Shown piece after piece: positions 21,101 to 30,535 of a DNA stretch of 64,000 nt. Each line of letters starts with the position of its first letter. The stretch's first letter is position 1. Where the stretch lies: contig OY997588.1 in NCBI GenBank assembly GCA_963921825.1, positions 83,643,043-83,707,042 of the forward strand, in the 5' to 3' direction. Made by a program: the position numbers and the translations under genes. The notes beneath the pieces were generated by a model that was not told the DNA's origin, made no database searches, and saw only the letters and a list, made by a program, of their open reading frames with translations. Source of the DNA: Erodium maritimum (lineage: Eukaryota > Streptophyta > Magnoliopsida > Geraniales > Geraniaceae).

Positions 21101-21476
21101 GGATAGTGTTCCCCGGTGTTGAGTTTGTTGTTGGTGTTACCGGCATTGTCTGCTAATTATGTCGTAGTCAGTCTGTTATCCGTGGTGGTGAGCGAACGCT
21201 CACCCCTAGCTGCTTGTCCTACAGGTACCGGTCGCAGGTTGGACTAGGTGAGCTTCTGAATCTTGAAGAGCTAGGAGCGGTATTCTGGGTTTATTTTGAG
21301 TCTAGCGACGGATACCATACTTTTGTCCCCTCGTTGGGACGTATTTTAAGTTGTAAATATTATTTTGTTGAACTAAACTGGTATTTTAAAATGTTTAAAT
21401 GGAAAAGGTTTCAAAGTGTTTTATTATTTTAAATGTTCGCGTCCCGAGTTCGGTTTACTGAAATTGGGGCGTGACA
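18150..21476 (+). repeat. 3' LTR of the chromovirus (3327 bp)
   Basis: It starts TGTCAAGACC and ends TGACA. It parallels the 5' LTR along its length with scattered substitutions: TATA at 18372, hairpin at 18384-18408, donor-like site at 18963, repeats at 19970-20595, hairpin at 21187-21204, acceptor-like site at 21224. Confidence 0.9.
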
Positions 21477-22300
21477 GTTCCCGTTAGATGCGTCGTACCT
21501 TCCGGTGCGTGATCGGTAAAGTGTGAGGTTATAGCTGTGCCCGAGTGGTGTGTCGTACCCTCCAATGCGTGGTCGGTAAAGAGCAGAGGGATGTGGTCCC
21601 CGTAGGTGTGTAGCACCTTCCGGCGCGTGATTGGTAAAGTGCTGAGGCTGGATTTATGCCTGAGGGTTGTGTCGTACCCTCCGGTGCGCGGTCGGTAAAG
21701 AGCAGAGGGATGTGGTCCCCGTCAGGTGTGTCGCACCTTTCGGTGCGTGATCGGTAGAGTGATGAGGCTTGTGGTTGTGGTTTGCGTGACTTTGATCTCT
21801 TATGTGTTGTTGTGTGCTTTGAGGTCGTCTTTACAGTGTCGGGTCTACATTACGGGCACGGGCGTTTAGATTGGTTGGGATTTGTAACAGTTTTTTTGTG
21901 ACAGTCAGGTTATTTGAGTTTGGGGATAGTTGTCCCCGGTGTTTTGTTTGTTGTCGGTGTTTCCGGCAATTCTGCTAGTATGCCGTAGTCAGTCTGGTAT
22001 CCGTGGTGGTGAGTGAACGCTCACCCCTAGCTGCTTTTCCTACAGGTACTGGTCGCGAAGCGGACTAGGGGTAACTCTCGAAGCTTGAAGAGCTGGGAGC
22101 GGGAGTCCGGGTTTTGGGGAGTTTAGCGACGTACGCTTTGGTTTTTGTCCGCTTGTTTTGGACGTATTTTACGTTATTAAATATTATTTTGATTAACTCA
22201 AAGTGGTGATTTTAAGTGGTTTTTTGAAATGTTTGAAAATTATTTTATTGTTTCACCGTTCGCGTTCCGGGTTCGGTCCTCCCGAATTCGGGGTGTGACA
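21477..22300 (+). mobile_element. family C LTR, right part
   Basis: It starts with the second GTTCC copy and continues the sequence broken at 10928. Repeats of the type TGTCGTACC-TCCGGTGCG-GGTCGGTAAAG appear on both sides of the chromovirus. It has the 18-nt hairpin (22008-22025), the acceptor-like site (22045) and the usual GGGGTGTGACA end. Confidence 0.75.
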
Positions 22301-22560
22301 GTTACCAATAGATCTGAAGTTCTCGGCCTGGGAGGAAAGGGTTGAAAGGGGGAAAGAGGGGAAAGGGTGTCTAGAAGAAGAAGGAAACAAAGGAAGGACG
22401 GGGGAAGACACGGGGCACCGCCGAAAACCTCCATGAGAGGAGATCACCGGCGGTGGAGGGAGGCGCTGATCGGCTAAGACTAAGCGAAGAAGAAGGAAGT
22501 TTCTAGAGAGAGGGAGGAGCCTCTCTCTCTAGAACTCGTTATGACTTGTAGCTTTGTCCC
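22301..22560 (-). mobile_element. LINE-3, 5' part
   Basis: Minus-strand 5' leader of the short LINE whose tail is at 6209. It contains a hairpin of CTAGAGAGAGG and CCTCTCTCTCTAG arms at 22501-22534. It ends where the second copy of the 13-bp duplication begins (22561). Confidence 0.55.
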
Positions 22561-22730
22561 ATTTATTTGGTTGTTTTTTGGTGTTTTGTTTAGGTTAGTG
22601 AGGTTTCTTGAACTGCATGTTTGCCTCTTTCTCTTGTAATTTGAGAGTTTGCTCTTGACCTCTTCTTTACTTCAAAGAAGTGGTCCACCAATAAATAAAA
22701 TTTGATTAAAAAAATTATATTAAAATTAAT
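22561..22730 (+). mobile_element. LINE-2 tail, right part
   Basis: After the duplication (22561-22573) the 3' UTR of LINE-2 resumes. It holds the stem CTTCTTT / AAAGAAG flanked by GACC / GGTC (22657-22685) and ends in TTTGATTAAAAAAA. Confidence 0.6.
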
Positions 22731-22811
22731 TCGGGACATATCACTTTATTTTAGTACTAGTAGAGAAATAAGTTTGTTTAGCCATGAAAATAGAGCATAT
22801 ATATATATATT
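22731..22811. other. AT-rich spacer
   Basis: AT-rich sequence ending in a short TA microsatellite. No feature was recognised. Confidence 0.3.
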
Positions 22812-23144
22812 AGGATTGGTATCAGGTACAAACCCCCCCTTATTGTGCAAACTACGAACCCATGAGAGCCACAGGATCCCCCCAAAGTGATGTCAGCATA
22901 GCGCACCAGATGTTGACACGTGGAAAATATATATATATAACACCGCACCTTATTGTGCAAACTACGAACTCACCAGGCGCTGACACGTGGCGCGCAGAGT
23001 GTTAATAGTTTAGGCGCACAGTGTTGATAGTCCCAAACTATTAGCACCGTGCTGCGCAAACTATCAGCACTGTGCGCGCCACATGTCAGCACCTGGTGAG
23101 TTCGTAGTTTGCACAATAAGGGTGGTTTTTACTGGATAGCTACC
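22812..23144. mobile_element. Micron-like MITE A in a TA microsatellite
   Basis: The ends form an imperfect terminal inverted repeat (AGGATTGGTATC-AGGTACAAAC and its complement at 23121-23144). The inner block CTTATTGTGCAAACTACGAAC occurs twice forward (22848, 22950) and once reversed (23100-23121). Both flanks are TA repeats, and another TA run (22928-22940) lies inside, suggesting one element inserted in the TA run of another. No coding capacity. Confidence 0.6.
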
Positions 23145-23160
23145 ATATATATATATATAT

Positions 23161-23418
23161 AGGGGAACAAGCAAGTACAAACCCTATTTCGGGTCAGAAC
23201 GTAGAACTAATCTGGGCCATTGATTATCCAGATCGGATGGCCACCGAAATTCAGGGGGTGGGTGGTGATTGATTACGAAATCAATTACAAGATATGCATT
23301 AATTAAAAAGATATTAAAAGATATGCATCAAATCTGGGCCTTTAATTCTTTGATCCAAGGGCCCAGATTGAAAGTTCTGTGTTCTGACGAAAGATAGAAG
23401 TTTGTACCTGATTGTTAT

Positions 23419-23420
<2 letters not shown>
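23161..23420. mobile_element. Micron-like MITE B in a TA microsatellite
   Basis: The 260-bp element has an imperfect terminal inverted repeat of about 50 bp: AGG-AACAA-CA-GTACAAAC, then GTCAGAAC and GTAGAACT, matched by the complement of 23372-23420. It sits between TA runs at 23145-23160 and 23421-23502. Insertion into TA microsatellites is the hallmark of plant Micron elements. Confidence 0.65.

Positions 23421-23502
<82 letters not shown>
23421..23502. repeat. (TA)n microsatellite, about 41 units
   Basis: An uninterrupted TA run of 82 bases at the junction with the truncated chromovirus. Confidence 0.95.
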
Positions 23503-23504
<2 letters not shown>

Positions 23505-25646
23505 GTTTGATCGATTAAATCAGGCGTGCAGAGCCGAGAGTTACCGCGAGAGGAGTGCGAGTTTCTCCGAGGGGTTTCCTGAGGAGTTGAGCGGGTTGCC
23601 ACCAGTTCGTGAGGTGGAGTTCAGGATTGACCTGGTGCCGGGAACGACAGCGATATCGATGGCGCCTTATAGGTTCGCGCCAGCCGAGTTGACCAGGCCG
23701 AAGAGTCAGCTCGAGGAATTTCGGTAGAAGGGGTTTATTCGTCCGAGCACATCGTCGTGGGAAGCGCCAGCACTCTTCGTGAAGAAGAAGAGTGGAGAGC
23801 TTCGAATGTGCATGGACTATCGGAAACTGAACCGGGTTACGGTGGATGACCGATACCCGATGCTGAAAATTGACGACGTGTTCGACCAGTTGAGAGGGTC
23901 GACGTAATTCTCGAAGATCGACCTACGATCCGGATACTACCAGTTGCGAGTCCGAGAGGGGGACGTCGCAAGGACTGTATTCCGGACATGCTATGAGCAT
24001 TACGAGTTCGGGGTGATGACTCTGAGTTGCCGAACACACCTGCAGCGTTCATGGACCTGATGAACAGTATTTTTCGACTGTTCTTAAATCAGTTTATGGT
24101 GGTTTTTTGTAGACGACAAGGATCCGAGAGATAGTTGCCGGCGGTGCTGACGCCGAGGGCTGGGATCGTTGTGCTAATTGGGAGTTACGGTATCACGGAG
24201 GTTTGTACATACCGTGTGACGGCGGAGGCGACGAGTTACGAGAGTCGCGGCATTCGCGTCTAACAGTGCACGTGAATGACACTAAGAGGAGCGCGACATC
24301 ATGTGGCATGTCTAGTGGAGCGGGATGCGGAGAGCGGTCGCGGAATTGGTATCGCGGTGCCTCACTCATCGGCAGGTGAGAGCCGAACAACAGCGTCCCG
24401 CTGTTTTACTGCAACCACTGCAGGGTGCATGGTGGAAATGGGGCACGTCGCGATGGGTTTCGTGAACGGTTAGCCGAGTCCACCTACAACAACAGCTTCT
24501 AGGCCAGTATCAAGATGGTACCGTTCGGAGCATTGTATGGTAAGCCGTGTCAGTCGTCTGTGTGCGGGGCGGAAGGGAGGAGAACCGCACGATTTTCCCG
24601 ACCGCAGACTACCGTCTGACGGCGAAGCAGACATGATCGGGAACATCGGTAGGTACCGTCGTGTTAGAACGGGGGCCAGTGTGTTTACACGGTCGACAGC
24701 CGGGACATCAGAGATGAGTGCCCGAGCGGCGGAGGGCCGTAACGACACTAGTAAGCCGTCAGCCCGGTCAAGAGAGGTGACCGAGTGACATTAATAGGGT
24801 GGCGCAGAGGAAGCGTGGTGGGCCCATAACCCACAGACATCGCATCTTTCGGTTTTCTTTATAAAGGAGGAGACATGGGAGTCTAAAAGTAGAACCTTGA
24901 TGTGGTTCTAAGATCTTGACGCCCTGACTGAGTACGTTGTGGTTTGACGAGTGTGTGCAATGTTTGGTAGAAGTGGGAGTACCTCACGAGGTATCCGGAA
25001 ACAAATCGCAAAGTACGACTACCACAGCGCTTTTAGGCCAGTAACGCTATGGCACCGCACGAAGCGTTGGATGCTAGGTTGGGCAATTGCCCAAGCATGG
25101 CACACGTGAGGTTTAATAGTGACCAGTGTGGTCCCGAGTTGCTCGAGAAGCAACTGGAGGGTCGCGTGATCGTGGACGATTGAGAACCGCGCAGGGTTGA
25201 CACGGAAGCGCGAGGTTGGGATATACGCGAGGTTTCCAAGCCGTTCGGGACCGGGGGGACTAATTCTTGAGGTGTTTTCAGTTTGTGGTGACTTTGGAAG
25301 GAACGACTTGTAATCTATGTGAGCTTACATGTCGTTTCCTAGTTTTTTCGTGAATGGTTGGATGTGAACGTTTATGGACTGTTCCGTGCGTAATGCTGAC
25401 TTAAGTGAAGTGAGTGGTCGAGGAGAAGTGGCGGTAGTTTGAATCCATTTTAAGGACGACGTGAGTTTTGTTTGGTGCGATACCTCTATCCACGGAGGAT
25501 TCCAGCATCGACTAACTGGAGTAGGTGTTCCGTTTGCATGAGGGACAAAAGACTGGGAGTCTACGCGGACGTTCCCTGAGTTAGGGTCAAGTAGAACGCG
25601 TTTGTTTTAAAATTTCGAGGACGAAATTCCTTTAAGGGGGGTAGAT
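23503..25646 (+). pseudogene. second chromovirus, internal region, 5'-truncated
   Basis: It follows the first element from about 16488 on: [74 protein letters not shown], then VDDKDP at about 24110. In-frame stops occur near 23728 and 23907. The jump after VDD and the integrase jump near 24460 match those of the first element. From 24550 the sequence diverges. A second, weaker integrase end (about 25043-25180, with LLEKQLEGRVIV) follows, then the GAGGACGAAATTCC phrase and a polypurine tract. Gag, primer site and 5' LTR are absent here. Confidence 0.8.
25634..25645 (+). other. polypurine tract of the second chromovirus
   Basis: AAGGGGGGTAGA, the same as at 18137, directly before the LTR at 25647. 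Confidence 0.8.
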
Positions 25647-28602
25647 TGTAAAACCCACTTCTTTTTAAAAGAATAGTAAACTGAAATTCGAAACTTGGAG
25701 GTAAGCTTTTGTAAACAAGTGGGTCAAAAAGAAAAGTCAAAAAAAAATGAAAGTGGTTCAGGCTCGGACCAGGCCCAGCGCGGAGGCTCAATCCCGGCTG
25801 GCCCGATCAGAGGCCCAAGCCAGTTGAGGGCTTGGGTATAAAAGCCAAAATTAGGGATTGAACCCTAATTTTTGGCAGCCTCTCTTCTTCTCCTCTGAAC
25901 CGACCTCACCCTCTCACCTTCTCTCCATCGCCGAACCACCATCTCCCTCTCTTCTCCTCACCATTCCGGCCACGACCCCGCCTCCAACCTCCAGCACCCA
26001 CCTCCCTCTCTCTCTCCCTCTACCCTCACGTCTACCTCTCCGTCCAGTCCTCTCACCTCATCGAGTCGTCGCCGCCGTCCACGCAGACCAGTTCCTGCCA
26101 ACCCTGTCACCAGAGCCCTCCCTCCCTCTCTCAGATCCGAGCCTTCACCGTCGTCTCGAGACTCCTTCTTCTCCGTTCAGTCAACCCATCACCGCCGTCG
26201 TCCTCGATTCTACCGAGCCTCGATCCTCCTCCTCCGTTTCTCTCCGACCTCCCTCGTTCCGTCTCCTTGCGGGTTCGATTCCGGCAAAACCCTGGCCGTA
26301 CGGGTCAGATCTGAGGCGAGTTCCCGCCGTCCTCCGTCGCCTCCACTTTTTCCCCACGGTTAGAACCCGAAACCGTGTTGTTTTGGTCGTCGGCTGTAGC
26401 TTCGCCGGTGGCCGGCCGGACACAATCCGAGCCCTTTTTCTTCCTTCTTTTGTTGTTCCTTCTTCGAGCGTTTTCTAGATTTGGTTAAGACAGAAACTTG
26501 GATGTTTTTGATCTATTCGAAGTGGAAACAAAAAAATCAATTGGTTTAACAAAACAGTGTGGTTTTGAAATTGGTTCAGAGAAAAGAACTTGATTTTAAA
26601 ACGAAAAATCGGTTGTAATAAAAAGGGTTTTAAATCAGTTTTAATAAAAGGGGATTGTTGACGGTTTTGGAAACTAGAACGAACCTGGTTCGGCTTTGGA
26701 AACCCTAACGAGTGAGCTGGAACGTTTTTGGAACCTGGACGTTTAAACTGGGCTGTAAAACGGACTTTTAATGGGACAAAAACGGAACACAAAATCGTGC
26801 CTCGGTAGCCGTGCATCTGAATCTGTGCCTCGGAAAACGTGCACAGGGTTCTAAGTCGGTGCGCGGGTGCTCGAGCCCGATTCGTCGTAGTCCCGCTTTT
26901 ATCCCGCTCGAGCTTAAAGGACAATTGTCGGATTTAAACTGGCCTAATCGTAACCTTTAATTTAACGGTGGAACCGTTATTAATTTGTGACTTCGTGTTA
27001 AATGTAGAGTGCGACTTCGATCGAAGAGAAAACCGGAGTTACACCCGGACGCGGACTTCGCCCTGGAAGACGGCGTTGGCCTGGTCGTTTGCAGCTAGGA
27101 GACGCTGTTGTGGCTTCGTCACGAGGTAGGGGAAAGTAGCCTGATCTCGGCCCTGACTAGGGAAAGTTAACAGTAGAATTGCATATGACACCGGGGTGTC
27201 GTGGGTTATCTAGGTTATCGAATATTAGATAAGCATGTTACGGGAACTTAGTAATTATTGGAAAGGCATGTGACACTTAGTAGTGTCTTAGGAGCAGAGA
27301 ACTTAGCGATAATTGAATTACTGGAGGCATATGACCATGCCCGGAGGTTGATTGTGAACTTATCGATATTAGGAGTACTGGAGGCATATGACCATGCCCG
27401 GAGGTTGATTGTGAAACTGGTAAAATTAGAACTGTTGGAGGCATTGGTTATGCCGGAGGTTGTTGTGCGTTATTTGTTGTTGAGTTTGTGTGGCCTTGAG
27501 AGCCCGTGTTATTTATTGTTGAGTTGGGTGGCCTTGAGAGCCCGTGTTATTTGTTGTCGAGTTTGGGTGGCCTTGAAACCCCGTGTTATTTATTGCTGAG
27601 TCTTGGGTGGCCATGAGAGCCCGTGTTGTCGTTTCGGTGTTTTGGTGGTCGTGAGTGCACGTGGGGTTGTTGAACCCGTGAGTTATGGTTGGTGTGTCTT
27701 GGGAGGCCGTCAGTGCCCGTGGGGTTGTTGAGTCCGTGTTTTTACTGTTGGTGTCTTGGTGGCCTTGAGTGCCTGTGGAGTTGTCACCGGTGTCGTTACT
27801 GTCTGTTTGAACTTGTTTGTGATTGTGTTTGGTTACTTGATACTGGCGGAGGTTGTGTGGTGTAGCTAGCCTCCCGACTGGGATCGGGAGAAGCGGAGGG
27901 GTTGTGGGCTAGCTCCCCGACTGGGATCGGGGGAAGGACGCGCGGGTGTGGCTAACCACCCGACTGGGATCGGGTGAAGCGGAGAGGTTGTGGGTTAGCC
28001 TCCCGACTGGGATCGGGAGAAGTTGCGCGACAGGTCGACCGCCTGTACCGACTGGGATCGGAAAGGGCGAGATACAGAGATTGGTTACTGAGCAGCTGGT
28101 TTGCGATCCTTTGTGATCTTGGTTGGTATTGTGTGGTTGTCAGTCGTGTCTTGGAGGAGGTCGTCAATCGTAGTGTGGGGTCTACATAACGTATCCGAGT
28201 GTTGAGTCGGTTGAGGAAAGTACTTTGGTCGTGTGTGTGTGTCTTTGAGTCGTTGTTGGTGTCACCGGCTTATTCTGCTAATTATGCCGTAGTTAGTCTG
28301 TTATCTGTGGTGGTGAGCGAACGCTCACCCCTAGCTGCTTTTCCTACAGGTACCGTTCGCAGTCTGGACTAGGTGAGCTTCTGAAGCTTGAAGAGCTTGA
28401 AGCGGGTTTCTGGGTGTTTTGAGTCTAGTGACATGTACCTCGTTTTGTCCAAGTGTTGGGACTAGATTTTGAGTTGTAAATATTATTCTTTTGTTGAACT
28501 AAACTGGCATTTCAAAGTGATTTAATGAAAACAGGTTTCAAGTTTTGTAACTTTTTAAATATTCGCGTCCCGAGTTCTGTTCGCTGAAATTGGGGCGTGA
28601 CA
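25647..28602 (+). repeat. 3' LTR of the second chromovirus, family B (2956 bp)
   Basis: It starts TGTAAAACCC and ends GGGGCGTGACA. It has TATAAAAG at 25837-25844, a hairpin at 25845-25875, a CT-rich leader, a donor-like GTTAGA at 26359, the TGGCCTTGAGAGCCCGTG array (27485-27800), the ACTGGGATCGG cluster, the 18-nt hairpin (28312-28329) and the acceptor-like CTACAG (28349). The right flank is AACTA; the left duplication is lost with the 5' end. Confidence 0.8.
25837..25844 (+). promoter_or_regulatory. LTR TATA box (TATAAAAG)
   Basis: A canonical box directly followed by the hairpin CCAAAATTAGGG / CCCTAATTTTTGG (25845-25875). Confidence 0.65.
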
Positions 28603-28853
28603 AACTACAACAATTGTATTGGGAAGATATACACAAAACAGGGTTCCCTCCTAGGAAAAGTCCCTGAATCTCTGCTCGCTAGTTTTTTACCTTGCAAAAA
28701 CGAAATCAGAAAAAAATAAAAATGACCCACTCGATTAGCCAGATCCAGCATCGAGAGAGGGGTCGAGGAGGGTGCAGCGGTGGAGTCTAGGGAGATGGAC
28801 GCGACAGCGGCGGCGACATCAAATGCGGTGGCGGGTTCAGAGGCGGCGACATC
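28603..28853 (-). other. exon-like segment, part 1
   Basis: On the minus strand the frame reads FDVAASEPATAFDVAAA, then SISLDSTAAPSSTPLSMLDL and ANR, followed by GTGGGT, a possible splice donor. The unit GGCGGCGACATCAAATG occurs twice (28809 and 28842). The second half of the segment may be the serine/proline-rich sequence at 29373-29646. I do not recognise the protein. Confidence 0.25.
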
Positions 28854-29372
28854 AAATGTTCGCGTCCCGAGTTCGGTTCGCTGAAATTGGGGCGTGACAT
28901 CTTGGTATCAGAGCTCGAGGTTTCACACCTCGGATTGTACGTCAATTAGGTGGGGAGAGTCGAGTCAGTGAAGTCTTGTCGTGCGTTGGGTACGCAAGTC
29001 GGAACTGGTGTGTAGACCCGTTAGGATTTGAGTCCTGTTTTGTTTTGTGCTGGTGCAGTACGGGGTTGCTGGCACGGTGTGGTGTGTTGCTGCGTGAAAC
29101 GTTTTTAAACTGTCGCGGCTCGACTCAGGGGCGCCCCTGTAGTCGAGCGTGGCGGTGTTGATATCAAGTGGGTACAATGTGGTTCGGGGACGCCTGGACC
29201 GGATTGTAACTACATGATGTCAGGAAGTGAGGTTTTAATGAAGTGGAGAAAGTTTTAAAATTGGTTGGCCCAGTGGGCGCGTTTTAAAATTTGATTGGCC
29301 CGGTGGGCGTGTTTGATTTTGATTGGCCCTGTGGGCGGGTTTTGATTTTGGCTGGCCCGGTGGGCGTGGTTC
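28854..29372 (+). mobile_element. stray chromovirus fragment: LTR end, primer site and leader
   Basis: The last 46 bases of an LTR end in TGACA at 28899. They are followed by TGGTATCAGAGC (28903-28914) and a leader matching 14381-14840, up to a TTGGCCC-GTGGGCG phrase. No 3' LTR or flanking duplication belongs to it. The left junction shares AAATG with the host sequence. Confidence 0.7.
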
Positions 29373-29646
29373 AGAGACGCTAGTGGCGGCTTCAGAAATG
29401 GAGAGGATCGATCAGAAGATGATGGAGATTGCATAGGCGGATGGGACGTAGTCACCGGAGGTAGAGGAATTGCCGAGGGATTTTGGCGAGGGAGATCGCG
29501 GCCCAGAGATAAATTCCCCCCCAACACGATTTGAGAGGAATTAGAAGGTTGAGAAGAACGCCATGATAACGGAGTAGAGGAACCGAAATGATGCCGAGAA
29601 GACTGTGATCGGCTAGACTTGGGTGGCTCGCAAAGAGACGGCGTGC
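29373..29646 (-). other. exon-like segment, part 2
   Basis: On the minus strand a serine/proline-rich frame reads SLCEPPKSSRSQSSRHHFG and, after a run of G/C with a probable frameshift, PSAIPLPPVTTSHPPMQSP and SSSDRSSPFLKPPLAS. This composition is common in N-termini of plant regulatory proteins. The protein is not recognised and the frame is cut by the retroelement fragment. Confidence 0.25.
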
Positions 29647-29989
29647 ATAATATTTAAGCACCCAAACATTTTTAATATTTAAAGAACTTTTTAAGCATAA
29701 TTTATCAAACAATTTTTGACTCAACTTATAGAACATAATATATTATTGTAGTCCATAGGGGAAGAAAATCGTAGAAATGATTAGTTCATAATACAGTGTA
29801 TGAGAACAACATGTTTTGATTTTATAAATTTAAATGTATTGAAGACGAAATAATTTCTATGGATAAAATCATATACATAATTAATTTATCTTCCGATCTT
29901 ATGGCCTTAAGGAAAAAAGGAGATTCGGAAATTAATGCATAATAATATGTCATTATTTCATTTTTAATTATGCCATACATTTTGACTAC
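29647..29989. other. AT-rich upstream region
   Basis: No gene or repeat was recognised. It is the likely promoter region of the cysteine-rich peptide gene. Confidence 0.4.
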
Positions 29990-29997
29990 TATAAGTA
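29990..29997 (+). promoter_or_regulatory. TATA box of the cysteine-rich peptide gene
   Basis: TATAAGTA lies 80-87 bases upstream of the start codon at 30077, leaving room for a leader of about 50 nt. Confidence 0.5.
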
Positions 29998-30076
29998 CAG
30001 TTCAAATCTGTCTCGAAGAGAGCATTCCACACCCTCATAAGACAAAACAAATAAAGCAATATTGTTCAAGAAAAAC

Positions 30077-30382
30077 ATGAATTTTTCGATCAAACTAGCT
30101 CTCTTGCTGGCAGTCTTCCTCGTTGCTTCAATTTGTAAGAAAGCAGTTCAATTATTCATATTATATCATTATACTGATTAATTTTCTTTCTTTACTTGTA
30201 CTGCAGATCCTAGGTTGGGTGTTCAAGGCCAAGGTGACCTTTATTGCACTCAGTTGCAGGATTGTTATAGTAAGGATATTTGTACCAACTGCTTTACCTG
30301 CGATTGCGTGGAACGAAAGTGTGTTTGTAACGACATATCTTCTGCAAAAGATCAACTTGACACACGCTCTACCCATGAATGA
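30077..30382 (+). CDS. small secreted 8-cysteine peptide (defensin-like/NCR-like), two exons
   Basis: Exon 1 (30077-30134) encodes a signal peptide, MNFSIKLALLLAVFLVASI. A 72-nt intron (30135-30206) has a GTAAG donor and CTGCAG acceptor and is AT-rich, as in plants. Exon 2 (30207-30382) completes a 77-residue protein. Its mature part has cysteines at 33, 39, 45, 48, 51, 53, 58 and 60, spaced C-x5-C-x5-C-x2-C-x2-C-x-C-x4-C-x-C. The C-x5-C start and C-x4-C-x-C end recall nodule-specific cysteine-rich and other defensin-like peptides, which are antimicrobial or signalling peptides. The family is not certain. Signal-peptide exon plus cysteine exon is the usual layout of such genes. No stop or frameshift is present. 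Confidence 0.65.
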
Positions 30383-30525
30383 ATCAATGATAAAAAGTAC
30401 AATCATACTAGTTTTATTATGGAGTGTGAAACTATTAAGCAATAAGTATCGTCCACGGTTTTTTAATGTATTATGAATTTTCATCCAATGCATTATGAAT
30501 TGCCCACAAAATTATTGAATGCATT

Positions 30526-30535
30526 ATAAGTTATC
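30526..30535. repeat. 10-bp target duplication of the Mutator-like element (left)
   Basis: ATAAGTTATC precedes the element at 30536. The right copy is at 32830-32839, because LINE-4 later inserted within it. Confidence 0.7.

Larger units (their letters stand above)
10929..21476 (+). mobile_element. complete but internally deleted Tekay-type chromovirus (Ty3/Gypsy)
   Basis: This 10.5-kb element has two LTRs (10929-14380 and 18150-21476), a tRNA-Met-type primer site, a polypurine tract and a perfect GTTCC target duplication. The 3.77-kb internal region carries remnants in the Ty3 order protease, reverse transcriptase, integrase, chromodomain. The [10 protein letters not shown] linker, the RT sequence style and the C-terminal chromodomain point to the Del/Tekay lineage. 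Recognisable gag, most of RT after FVDD, RNase H and the integrase catalytic core are missing, so the element is non-autonomous. It lies inside the family C LTR. Confidence 0.9.

Noticed and set aside
25858-26478. 206-codon proline-rich ORF
   Set aside because: It is the CT-rich leader of the family B LTR, in the same position as the one at 18440.
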